Below, piece by piece: positions 47,191 through 55,446 of a DNA stretch of 64,000 nucleotides (positions are counted from its first letter, which is position 1; each line of letters begins with the position of its first letter). The notes under the pieces are model-generated. The model worked only from the letters and a program-made list of their open reading frames with translations, had not been told where the DNA came from and ran no database searches. Made by a program: the position numbers and the translations under genes. The DNA comes from Kocuria tytonis. GTDB taxonomy: Bacteria > Actinomycetota > Actinomycetes > Actinomycetales > Micrococcaceae. The stretch is taken from assembly GCF_003226895.2 (NCBI RefSeq), contig NZ_PNJG02000004.1, forward strand, positions 62,001 to 126,000, in the 5' to 3' direction.

Positions 47191-48819
47191 ATGCACCGCC
47201 TGTTCCACAACGCCACCGTCCACGCCATGAACCCGGCCACGGGGTGGACGCCCCGGGGCCAGTGGCACTCCCACGAGATGCCGCACCCGAACGCGATCCT
47301 CACCTCCGAGGACCGGATCGTGGCCGTGGGCGAGTACCGGCAGCTGAAGGACATGGCGCCGCTCGGCACGGAGCGCACGGATCTGGGCGGCACGTTCGTG
47401 CTTCCCGGGCTGGGGGACGGCCACATCCACTCGGCCATGTACTCCCGCTCGCTCATCGAGCCGGACATGCGCCACTGCACGTCCCTGGACGAGGCCATGG
47501 CGGTGCTGCGCCCGTACGTGGCCAAGGCCAGGACGGATGAGTCCATCACCTGGATCTTCGGCGGGCAGTGGAACATCAACGCGTGGACCACCCCGCAGCG
47601 CCCGGACCGCCGCGTGCTGGACTCCGTGGCACCGGACGTCCCCGTGGCGCTGAGCTCGCTGGACCTGCACACGCTGTGGCTGAACTCCCGGGCCCTGCAG
47701 GAGCTGGGTCTGGACCGCACCGTCAAGGACCCGGACGGCGGGGAGTTCGAACGGGACGAGAACGGCGAGCTCACCGGGGTGCTCAAGGAGGCCGCGGCCA
47801 TACCCATCCGGGACGGGCTCATGCAGTCGGACGTCTCCGGGGACATCGACAGCTACCTCCCCCTGGGCCAGCGCGAGCTGCTCAGGCGCGGGATCACCTC
47901 CATCCACGACATCGACGGCGTGGACTGCCTGCAGGCCTACCGCAAGCTCCACAACCGCGGGGAGCTGGACATCCGCGTGCACAAGATCCTGCGGCAGGAA
48001 CAGATCCAGGACTTCATCCGGCGCGGGATCCGCACCCACTCCGGTGACGAGTGGATCTCCATGGGACCGCTCAAGCTCTTCGCGGACGGTGCCCTGGGCT
48101 CGCACACGTGCCACATGTCCGAGGCGTGGCCGGGCACCCGGGACCACGGCATGGCCGTGATGGAGCCCGAGGAGCTCGAGCACTGGATCCGCATGGCCGC
48201 GTCCGCCGGGATCGCGGCGGCCGTGCACGCCATCGGGGACCAGGCCGCCACGGAGGCCCTGGACGCCATTGCGAAGAGCCAGGCCATCTCCCGGGCCTTC
48301 GGGCTGCGGCACCGGATCGAGCACGCACAGTACGTCAAGCGCAGCGACGTCCCCCGGTTCCGTGAGCTGGAGGTCACGGCCTCCCTGCAGCCCATGCACT
48401 GCACCACGGACATCCCCCTCAACGGGTTCCTGGCGGACCGGGACCTCGTGGCCTACGGGTGGAACAGCCTCCGGCGGGCCGGCGCCGAACTGGTCTTCGG
48501 CTCCGACGCCCCGGTGGAGGATCCCAACCCGTTCCACGGCATCCACGCGGCCATCACGCGCACTCGGCACGGCGCTCCCGAGGGCGGGTGGCAGCCGCAC
48601 GAGATCATCTCCCGCCCCGAGGCCGTGAACTATTACACGCACGCCGTGGCGCGCGCCTCCTACGAGGGGAACCTCAAGGGCTGCCTGGCCCCCGGGATGC
48701 TCGCGGACTTCGTGAGCGTGGACCGGGACATCTTCACCGTGGACGCGGAGGCCGTGCGGGACACCGTGGTGGAGGCCACGGTGGTGGGCTCCCAGATCCG
48801 CTACCAGCGCGAGGACTGA
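47191..48819 (+). CDS. YtcJ/NfdA-like metal-dependent amidohydrolase (second paralog)
   Basis: A 542-residue paralog of the protein encoded at 43449. Ligands H78 and H80 are in GDGHIHS, followed by FADGALGSHTC, VHAIGDQAA and GSDAPVEDPNP. It differs from the first paralog mainly in the N-terminal 40 residues and the HCTTDIPL segment, so the two probably act on different substrates. The start is ATG at 47191, with GAGGAG. A hairpin between it and the TPP gene suggests it can be transcribed separately; a TAGGCT hexamer is about 70 bases upstream. Confidence 0.84.
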   Translation: MHRLFHNATVHAMNPATGWTPRGQWHSHEMPHPNAILTSEDRIVAVGEYRQLKDMAPLGTERTDLGGTFVLPGLGDGHIHSAMYSRSLIEPDMRHCTSLDEAMAVLRPYVAKARTDESITWIFGGQWNINAWTTPQRPDRRVLDSVAPDVPVALSSLDLHTLWLNSRALQELGLDRTVKDPDGGEFERDENGELTGVLKEAAAIPIRDGLMQSDVSGDIDSYLPLGQRELLRRGITSIHDIDGVDCLQAYRKLHNRGELDIRVHKILRQEQIQDFIRRGIRTHSGDEWISMGPLKLFADGALGSHTCHMSEAWPGTRDHGMAVMEPEELEHWIRMAASAGIAAAVHAIGDQAATEALDAIAKSQAISRAFGLRHRIEHAQYVKRSDVPRFRELEVTASLQPMHCTTDIPLNGFLADRDLVAYGWNSLRRAGAELVFGSDAPVEDPNPFHGIHAAITRTRHGAPEGGWQPHEIISRPEAVNYYTHAVARASYEGNLKGCLAPGMLADFVSVDRDIFTVDAEAVRDTVVEATVVGSQIRYQRED

Positions 48820-48838
48820 CGCCCGCCCGCGACGGGTG

Positions 48839-48852
48839 CCGTGCGGCGTCGT
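48839..48852 (+). repeat. Copy 2 of intergenic word CCGTGCGGCGTCGT
   Basis: This exact 14-base copy forms the left arm of a hairpin just after the second amidohydrolase gene. Confidence 0.6.
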
Positions 48853-48873
48853 CGAGCCGGAGAACGACGCCGC
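48843..48873. terminator. Terminator hairpin after the second amidohydrolase
   Basis: Arms GCGGCGTCGT (48843-48852) and ACGACGCCGC (48864-48873) enclose an 11-base loop. Confidence 0.6.
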
Positions 48874-48960
48874 CCACGGCGGACCGCGGGACTGCCGACT
48901 CGGGGCCTGAGAGCCCTGGTCGTCCGCCGGTTCCAGCGGCCTCGCCGGCCCCGGGGACGA

Positions 48961-48996
48961 CGCCGCCCCCGCACCGTGAGCGGCGCGGGGGCGGCG
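48961..48996. terminator. Terminator hairpin of the Sad-type dehydrogenase
   Basis: Perfect 12-base arms (48961-48972 and 48985-48996) around a 12-base loop, just after the stop of the convergent dehydrogenase gene. Confidence 0.65.
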
Positions 48997-49017
48997 GTCT
49001 CGAAGAGCCTGTGCCGA

Positions 49018-50397
49018 CTACTTCTTCCTGGGGGTGTGGATCAGTTTCTTGTTGGCGAACTCCTCGATGCCGAACGGCCCGAGCTCACGGCCCACGCCCG
49101 AGCGCTTGACGCCGCCGAAGGGCAGGTCCGGGGCGGTACCCGTGGGCTCGTTGACGTACACCATCCCGGAGTCCACGCGCTGGGCGACCTCCACGGCGGC
49201 GGCCTCGTCCGCGCCGAACACGGAACCGCCCAGGCCGAACGGCGAGGAGTTGGCGAGCTCCACGGCCTCGTCCACGTCCTTGACCTTGTAGACCACGGCC
49301 ACGGGGCCGAAGATCTCCTCGGCGTACGCGCGCATCTCGGGGGTGACGTCCGCGAGCACGGTGGCTTCCATCCATGCTCCGGGCTTGTCGAGCTTCTTGC
49401 CGCCGGCGAGCACGGTGGCACCCTTGTCCACGGCGTCCTGGACCTGCTCCATGATCTCGTCACGAGCCTCCACGGCGCACAGCGGGCCCAGGAAGGTCTT
49501 CTGGTCCATGGGATCCCCGGGGGTCACGCCCTGCACGGCCTGGGCGAAGTTCTCCACGAAGGTGTCGTAGGCGTCCTCCAGCACGATGAAGCGCTTGGCG
49601 TTGGTGCACGCCTGGCCGTTGTTGCTCATGCGCCCGAGAACACCCTGCTTGACGGTGCGCTCCAGGTTCTCGGCGTCCAGCACGATGAAGGGGTCCGAAC
49701 CGCCCAGTTCCAGCACAACCTTCTTGAGGTTCTTGCCCGCGGTGGCGGCCACGGCCGATCCCGCGCGCTCCGAGCCCGTGAGAGACACGCCCTGCACGGC
49801 GGGGTCCGGGATCACGATGTCCGCGACCTGCTCGTTGGAGGCGAAGATGTTGATGTAGACGTCCTCGGGGAAGCCGGCCTCCCGGAAGAGCTCCTCCTGC
49901 ACCAGCGCGGCCTGCGGCACGTTGCCGGCGTGCTTGAGCAGCACGGTGTTGCCGAGCATCACGTTGGGGGCGGCGAAGCGCGCCACCTGGTAGTAGGGGA
50001 AGTTCCAGGGCATGATCCCCAGCAGCACACCCGTGGAGTCGAGCACCACGCGGGCCTCGCCGCCCGTGGAGGGCGTCAAGGTGCGGCCCTTCATGAACTC
50101 CTCGGCGTTGTTCGCGTAGTAGTCGTAGATGTCCGCCACGAGCTGCACCTCGGACACGGACTGCGCCAGCGGCTTGCCCATCTCCTCGGTGATCAGGGCG
50201 GCGAGCTCTTCCTGGCGCTCGCGGTACAGACCGGCCATGGCGTGCATGAGCCGCGCGCGCTCCGCCACCGGAACGGTGCGCCAGGAGGTGTACTCCTTGG
50301 CGGAACGGGCCACGGCGTCGCGGATCTGCTGGTCCGTGGCGGTCTCGAAGGTCTTGACGGTCTCCCCGGTTGCGGGGTTGGTGGTTGCGTAAGCCAT
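49018..50397 (-). CDS. Succinate-semialdehyde dehydrogenase, Sad/YneI type
   Basis: A 459-residue aldehyde dehydrogenase that closely resembles E. coli Sad (YneI). The shared stretches are MPWNFPYYQV, LLKHAGNV (His in place of the usual Pro), LELGGSDPF with the general-base Glu, and NNGQACTNAKRF with the catalytic Cys. The reaction is oxidation of succinate semialdehyde or a similar short aldehyde with NAD(P). The ATG at 50397 is six bases after TACGCT, predicting a leaderless mRNA. It is divergent from gabD-gabT. Confidence 0.86.
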   Translation of the reverse strand: MAYATTNPATGETVKTFETATDQQIRDAVARSAKEYTSWRTVPVAERARLMHAMAGLYRERQEELAALITEEMGKPLAQSVSEVQLVADIYDYYANNAEEFMKGRTLTPSTGGEARVVLDSTGVLLGIMPWNFPYYQVARFAAPNVMLGNTVLLKHAGNVPQAALVQEELFREAGFPEDVYINIFASNEQVADIVIPDPAVQGVSLTGSERAGSAVAATAGKNLKKVVLELGGSDPFIVLDAENLERTVKQGVLGRMSNNGQACTNAKRFIVLEDAYDTFVENFAQAVQGVTPGDPMDQKTFLGPLCAVEARDEIMEQVQDAVDKGATVLAGGKKLDKPGAWMEATVLADVTPEMRAYAEEIFGPVAVVYKVKDVDEAVELANSSPFGLGGSVFGADEAAAVEVAQRVDSGMVYVNEPTGTAPDLPFGGVKRSGVGRELGPFGIEEFANKKLIHTPRKK

Positions 50398-50723
50398 GAC
50401 CCCAGCGTACGGCGCATCAAACGGCCGCGGCAGGGGTTTCACCCAGGGCGAGAGGCCGACGAGGCCGCGGTGCGCCGGTCGCGGACGGCACCGTGCGGCG
50501 TCGTACCGGGACGCGGGTGAGCGGCGCGCGGGAGCGCCGACGACGGCCGTGGTGAGCATGACGGGCGTCACGAACCAGAACAATCGGGGTGAACGCGTCC
50601 ACCCCCTGGACAATGGACGGTTCGGGCCCGGCGCCCCTTGCGCCCGGGCATACGATGAACGCAGACAGCCCCGTCCCACGAACCCGAGATCGCCGCGCAC
50701 CGGCGCGCGCCGAAAGGAAACAG
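50398..50723. promoter_or_regulatory. Divergent control region of the two SSADH genes
   Basis: 326 bases without a gene. From left to right: the leaderless -10 box TACGCT of the Sad-type gene (minus strand, 50404-50409), an exact CCGTGCGGCGTCGT word (50491-50504), the dyad GTCCA-N5-TGGAC (50597-50611) followed by a third half-site TGGAC (50614-50618), and a TACGAT -10-like box (50651-50656) with the rightward leader. The dyad is a candidate operator; no regulator gene is adjacent. Confidence 0.45.
50491..50504 (+). repeat. Copy 3 of intergenic word CCGTGCGGCGTCGT
   Basis: This exact 14-base copy lies in the divergent SSADH region. No pairing arm was found nearby. Confidence 0.6.
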
Positions 50724-52199
50724 ATGAGCATCCACGACAAGGTCTCCGCCGTCCTCGAGGCGACCCCCAAGGGTCTTCTGATCAACGGTGAGTGGCGTGA
50801 CGCCTCGGACGGCGGCACGTTCGACGTCGAGAACCCGGCGACCGGGGAGATCCTGGCCACGCTCGCCTCGGCCACCGAAGAGGACTCGCGTGCGGCCATG
50901 GACGCCGCCGCGAACGCCCAGGAGTCCTGGGCCCGCACGAGCACCCGCGAGCGCTCCGAGATCCTGCGCCGCGCCTTCGACCTGGTCCAGGAGCACAAGG
51001 AGGACCTCGCGCTGCTGATGACCCTGGAGATGGGCAAGCCGCTGAAGGAGGCCCAGGGCGAGGTGGTCTACGGCGGCGAGTTCCTGCGCTGGTTCTCCGA
51101 GGAGGCCGTGCGCCACTACGGCCGCTACGCGTCCACGCCCGAGGGCAACCTCAAGATGTTCGTGTCCCACAAGCCCGTGGGCCCGTGCCTGCTGATCACC
51201 CCGTGGAACTTCCCGCTGGCCATGGCCACCCGCAAGGTGGCACCCGCCGTGGCCGCGGGCTGCACCATGATCCTCAAGCCCGCGCGCCTGACCCCGTTGA
51301 CCTCCCAGCTCTTCGCCAAGCTCATGATCGAGGCGGGGATCCCCGCGGGCGTGCTGAACGTGGTGTCCTCCAAGTCCGCGTCCAACGTCTCGGATCCGAT
51401 CATGGCGGACCCGCGCCTGCGCAAGGTGTCCTTCACGGGCTCCACCCCGGTGGGCAAGCAGCTCATGAAGACCGCCACGGACCACGTGCTGCGCACCTCC
51501 ATGGAGCTGGGTGGCAACGGCCCGTTCATCGTGTTTGAGGACGCGGACCTGGACAAGGCCGTGGAGGGCGCCATGGCCGCGAAGATGCGCAACATGGGCG
51601 AGGCCTGCACCGCCGCCAACCGCTTCCTGGTGCACGAGTCCGTGGCCGAGGAGTTCTCGCAGAAGTTCGCGGCCAAGCTCAAGGCGCTCAAGCCCGGCAA
51701 CGGCCTGGACGAGGACTCCACCGTGGGCCCCATGGTGGAGAAGAAGGCCCTGGACTCGGTCAACGAGTTCGTCCAGGACGCACTCGAGAAGGGCGCGAGC
51801 GCCGTCGTGGGAGGCAAGCCCGTGGACGGGCCCGGCTACTTCTTCGAGCCCACCCTGCTCACCGGCGTGAGCGAGGAGTGCCGCGTGTTCCAGGAGGAGA
51901 TCTTCGGTCCCGTGGCGCCCGTGACCACCTTCACGGACGAGGACGACGCCGTGCGCCTGGCCAACATGACCGAGTACGGCCTGGCCTCCTACGTGTTCAC
52001 CGAGGACATCTCCCGCGCGCTGCGCATCGGCGAGCGCATCGAGTACGGCCTGCTGGGCCTGAACGTGGGCGTGATCTCCAACGCGGCGGCGCCGTTCGGC
52101 GGCGTGAAGGAGTCCGGCGTGGGCCGCGAGGGCGGCGCCGAGGGCATTGCCGAGTACACCACCGTGCAGTACATGGGCATGCCCTCCCCCTGGGCCTGA
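50724..52199 (+). CDS. gabD: NAD(P)-dependent succinate-semialdehyde dehydrogenase, GabD type
   Basis: A 491-residue aldehyde dehydrogenase. Motifs: TPWNFPLAMATRKVAPA, MELGGNGPF (general base Glu) and NMGEACTAANRF (catalytic Cys). The cofactor segment is KPARLTPL, with Arg where Glu or Ser is usual. It oxidises succinate semialdehyde to succinate, the second step of GABA breakdown. The ATG has AAAGGAAA. It precedes gabT by about 85 bases on the same strand, so the function call is supported by context. Confidence 0.9.
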   Translation: MSIHDKVSAVLEATPKGLLINGEWRDASDGGTFDVENPATGEILATLASATEEDSRAAMDAAANAQESWARTSTRERSEILRRAFDLVQEHKEDLALLMTLEMGKPLKEAQGEVVYGGEFLRWFSEEAVRHYGRYASTPEGNLKMFVSHKPVGPCLLITPWNFPLAMATRKVAPAVAAGCTMILKPARLTPLTSQLFAKLMIEAGIPAGVLNVVSSKSASNVSDPIMADPRLRKVSFTGSTPVGKQLMKTATDHVLRTSMELGGNGPFIVFEDADLDKAVEGAMAAKMRNMGEACTAANRFLVHESVAEEFSQKFAAKLKALKPGNGLDEDSTVGPMVEKKALDSVNEFVQDALEKGASAVVGGKPVDGPGYFFEPTLLTGVSEECRVFQEEIFGPVAPVTTFTDEDDAVRLANMTEYGLASYVFTEDISRALRIGERIEYGLLGLNVGVISNAAAPFGGVKESGVGREGGAEGIAEYTTVQYMGMPSPWA

Positions 52200-52285
52200 T
52201 CCCCGCACCGGATTCCGCGGGCCCGATCCGCCCGCACCGCATCACGCGGCGCAGCGCCGCGGGCAGCACGAAAGGACCATCAGAG

Positions 52286-53629
52286 ATGGCAGAGATCGAG
52301 TACCGGCTTCCGCAGAAGCGCGAGCTGGTGACCAGCATTCCCGGCCCGAAGTCCCAGGCACTGGCCGAGCGCCGCGCGCAGACCGTCGCGGCCGGCGTCG
52401 CCTCCTCCCTGCCCGTCTTCGCGGACGAGCTGGACGGGGGCGTGATCAAGGACGTGGACGGCAACCAGATGGTGGACCTGGGCTCCGGCATCGCCGTGAC
52501 GTCCGTGGGCGCCTCCAACCCCAAGGTGGTGGCGCGCGTCCAGGACGCGGTGGCCAAGTTCACCCACACGTGCTTCATGGTCACCCCGTACGAGGACTAC
52601 GTGGCCGTGGGCGAGAAGATGGCGCAGCTGACCCCCGGGTCCTTCGACAAGCGCACCGCGCTGTTCACCTCGGGCTCCGAGGCCGTGGAGAACGCCGTGA
52701 AGATCGCGCGCGTGCACACCAAGCGCCAGGCCGTCGTGGTGTTCGACCACGCTTACCACGGGCGCACCAACCTCACCATGGCCATGACCGCCAAGGTGAT
52801 GCCGTACAAGCAGGGCTTCGGGCCGTTCGCCAACGAGGTCTACCGCGTGCCCATGTCCTACCCGTTCCGCGACCCCGAGGGCATGACGGGCGCCGAGGCC
52901 GCGAAGCGCGCACTGACCATGGTCGAGAAGCAGGTGGGCGCGGAGAACGTGGCCGCCGTGGTCATTGAGCCCATCCAGGGCGAGGGCGGGTTCATCGTCC
53001 CGGCCGAGGGCTTCCTCCCGGCGCTGTCCACGTGGTGCCAGGACAACGGCGCCGTGTTCGTGGCGGACGAGGTGCAGGCGGGCATCGCGCGCACCGGCGC
53101 GTGGTTCGCGTCCGAGCACGAGGGCGTGGAGCCGGACCTCGTAACCTTCGCCAAGGGCATTGCCGGCGGCATGCCGCTGTCCGGCGTGGTGGGCCGCGCC
53201 GAGATCATGGACGCCGTGCACCCCGGCGGCCTGGGCGGCACCTACGGCGGCAACCCGGTCGCGTGCGCGGCGGCCCTCGGCGCCCTGGATGCCATCGAGG
53301 AGTGGGATCTGGTGGCGCGCGCGCGGGAGATCGAGAAGGTCATCCGCGAGGAGCTCGGCTCCGTGGCGGAGTCCTCCCCCGTGGTGGGCGACCTCCGCGG
53401 CCGCGGCGCGATGATCGCCCTCGAGTTCGTGAAGCCCGGCACCACGGAGCCCCACCCGGACGCCGCCAAGCAGATCGCCGCGCGCTGCCTCGAGCAGGGC
53501 GTCGCGATCCTCACGTGCGGCACGTACGGCAACATCGTGCGCCTGCTCCCGCCGCTGGTCATCGACATGGACCTGCTGCGCGACGCCCTCGGCGTGTTCG
53601 CCGCGGCCATCCAGGAGGTCGTCGCCTGA
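52286..53629 (+). CDS. gabT: 4-aminobutyrate aminotransferase
   Basis: A 447-residue class III PLP aminotransferase. Landmarks: TSGSEAVENAVKIAR (phosphate site), FDHAYHGRTN, EPIQGEGG, FVADEVQAGIARTG, and the PLP lysine in TFAKGIAGG. It transfers the amino group of GABA to 2-oxoglutarate, giving succinate semialdehyde. The ATG follows GAAAGGA. It ends at a strong terminator, so gabD-gabT is a two-gene unit, with gabP downstream as a separate one. Confidence 0.94.
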   Translation: MAEIEYRLPQKRELVTSIPGPKSQALAERRAQTVAAGVASSLPVFADELDGGVIKDVDGNQMVDLGSGIAVTSVGASNPKVVARVQDAVAKFTHTCFMVTPYEDYVAVGEKMAQLTPGSFDKRTALFTSGSEAVENAVKIARVHTKRQAVVVFDHAYHGRTNLTMAMTAKVMPYKQGFGPFANEVYRVPMSYPFRDPEGMTGAEAAKRALTMVEKQVGAENVAAVVIEPIQGEGGFIVPAEGFLPALSTWCQDNGAVFVADEVQAGIARTGAWFASEHEGVEPDLVTFAKGIAGGMPLSGVVGRAEIMDAVHPGGLGGTYGGNPVACAAALGALDAIEEWDLVARAREIEKVIREELGSVAESSPVVGDLRGRGAMIALEFVKPGTTEPHPDAAKQIAARCLEQGVAILTCGTYGNIVRLLPPLVIDMDLLRDALGVFAAAIQEVVA

Positions 53630-53660
53630 GCCTGGGGATCTGACGCCTCGTGCACCCTGA

Positions 53661-53692
53661 CGGGCGGCCACCGGTTCTCCGGTGGCCGCCCG
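53661..53692 (+). terminator. gabT intrinsic terminator
   Basis: Perfect 14-bp arms (53661-53674 and 53679-53692), a 4-base loop, then TTTGT. It is the most canonical terminator in the window. Confidence 0.9.
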
Positions 53693-53936
53693 TTTGTATC
53701 CCGCTCGCCTGCCCGGCACGACAACGCCGCCCCGCTGCCCTGGTCTGCCTCGTCACCCAGCATCCGGTCCGGCGCCGTCCCGCCGCACTCGGTTCCGGTC
53801 CGCGGCAACGGCGCGGATGCGCCCGCGCACCGCACAGCGCATGGCGCACGGCGCCGCCACCCGTGCCTCTTCTGTGGTAGAAATCACCTAACCGCAGCCA
53901 CTGCCGCCACCCCTCCTGCGGACGAAAGGACCAGTC
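53693..53936. other. Region upstream of gabP
   Basis: 244 bases (307 between gabT and gabP counting the terminator) with no gene. An AT-richer stretch at about 53868-53895 contains a TAGAAA hexamer and is the likeliest promoter. A GAAAGGACC ribosome site precedes the gabP ATG. Confidence 0.35.
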
Positions 53937-55412
53937 ATGAGTACCGGCAAAGCACCACACGGCCTGGTACCGACCCGCAGCTCTGCCGCCCCCGCAGCAG
54001 GCAGTGGCTCCCCCGAGGTCATCCACAAGGCGCTGCGCTCCCGCCACGTCACGATGATCACGCTGGGCGGGATCATCGGCGCCAGCCTGTTCGTGGGCTC
54101 GGGCAACGTGATCCGCATGGTGGGTCCGGCGGCGGTGGTCTCCTACCTGCTGGGCGGGCTGCTCGTGTTCCTGGCCATGCGCATGCTCGGGGAGATGGCG
54201 GCCTCCCGGCCCGCCGTCGGCTCCTTCATGGAGTACGCCCGCGTGAGCCTGGGCGATTGGGCCGGGTACTTCGTCGGCTGGCTCTACTGGTACTTCTGGG
54301 TGGGTGTGATCGCGTTCGAGGCCGTGGTGGGCGGATCGCTGCTCGCGGGCTGGTTCCCAGCCATACCCGTGTGGCTGAGCTCCGTGCTCCTGCTGCTGAT
54401 CTTCACGGGCACCAACCTGATCTCCGTGCGTTCGTTCGGGGAAGTGGAGTTCTGGCTCGCGAGCGTCAAGGTGGCGGTGATCGTCGCGTTCCTCGCCGTG
54501 GGAACCCTGTTTGCGTTCGGGCTGTGGCCCGGCGCCGACTTCTCGATCCCCAACCTGTGGCAGCACGGCGGTTTCGCACCCCAGGGTGGCTGGGCCGTGA
54601 TCTCGGGCGTGGCCGTGGTGATCTTCTCCTACTTCGGCACGGAGATCGCAGTGATGGCCGCTGCGGAGTCCGAGGACCCCGCCAAGGGCATCCGCCAGGC
54701 CACCGTGGCCGTGGTGTGGCGCATCCTGATCTTCTTCGTGGGGTCGATCCTGCTGATCGTGACCATCGTGCCGTGGAACGAGCTGCCGGACCCGGACCAG
54801 CAGGCACCGTTCGCGCACGTATTCGACCGATTCGGTGTGCCCGGCGCGGAGATGATCATGAGCATCGTGATTTTCACCGCGGTGTGCTCCGTGTTGAACT
54901 CCGGACTGTATTCCGCAGCGCGTATGTTCTCCGCTCTCGCGGTCGAAGGGCTGGCCCCGCGTATCGTGGCACGGAAGTCCAAGAACGGCGTGCCCGTGGT
55001 GGCCGTGCTTGTCTCTACCCTGGGCGGCTATGCTGCGGTGTTCGTGAACTTCCTGGCCCCGGAGTCCGGGATCTTCGACTTCATCATGAACTCGGCGGGT
55101 CTCGTGGCCCTGTTCGTGTACGTGTTCGTGGCCCTCACCCAGATGAAGCTGCGCTCGCAGATGGGCCCTGAGGAACGCGCGAATCTCCAGCTCAAGATGT
55201 GGCTGCACCCCTGGCTCGGAATCTTCGTGATGCTGGCGGTCGCGGGGATCGTGGTCGTCATGCTGGTTTCGGACGACGCGAGCCGCACCCAGGTGTGGAC
55301 GAGCCTCGTGGCCGTCGCCGTGCTCGCCGTGTTCTGGCCGCTCGTGCACCGCAACCTGCGACGCCGCCGGACCGCCGAAGCCTCGGCTCCCGCCACGACG
55401 CCCACGGCCTGA
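53937..55412 (+). CDS. gabP: GABA/amino-acid permease, AAT family
   Basis: A 491-residue APC-superfamily transporter with twelve hydrophobic segments. ITLGGIIGASLFVGSG in the first, and MLGEMAASRPAVGSFMEYAR and FSYFGTEIAVMAAAES later, resemble E. coli GabP. GABA as substrate is inferred from gabD and gabT just upstream. The C-terminus is Arg-rich, then Ala/Thr/Pro. The amidase gene follows 34 bases later, probably in the same transcript. Confidence 0.82.
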   Translation: MSTGKAPHGLVPTRSSAAPAAGSGSPEVIHKALRSRHVTMITLGGIIGASLFVGSGNVIRMVGPAAVVSYLLGGLLVFLAMRMLGEMAASRPAVGSFMEYARVSLGDWAGYFVGWLYWYFWVGVIAFEAVVGGSLLAGWFPAIPVWLSSVLLLLIFTGTNLISVRSFGEVEFWLASVKVAVIVAFLAVGTLFAFGLWPGADFSIPNLWQHGGFAPQGGWAVISGVAVVIFSYFGTEIAVMAAAESEDPAKGIRQATVAVVWRILIFFVGSILLIVTIVPWNELPDPDQQAPFAHVFDRFGVPGAEMIMSIVIFTAVCSVLNSGLYSAARMFSALAVEGLAPRIVARKSKNGVPVVAVLVSTLGGYAAVFVNFLAPESGIFDFIMNSAGLVALFVYVFVALTQMKLRSQMGPEERANLQLKMWLHPWLGIFVMLAVAGIVVVMLVSDDASRTQVWTSLVAVAVLAVFWPLVHRNLRRRRTAEASAPATTPTA

Positions 55413-55446
55413 TCCACCGTTCACCGACCGCGCGCGAGAGGATCCC

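Noticed and set aside
55418-55434. A second PHO-box-like GTTCACC before the amidase
   Set aside because: There is only one unit; the tandem partner is missing. The same GTTCACCGACC also occurs within the ppa terminator loop region.
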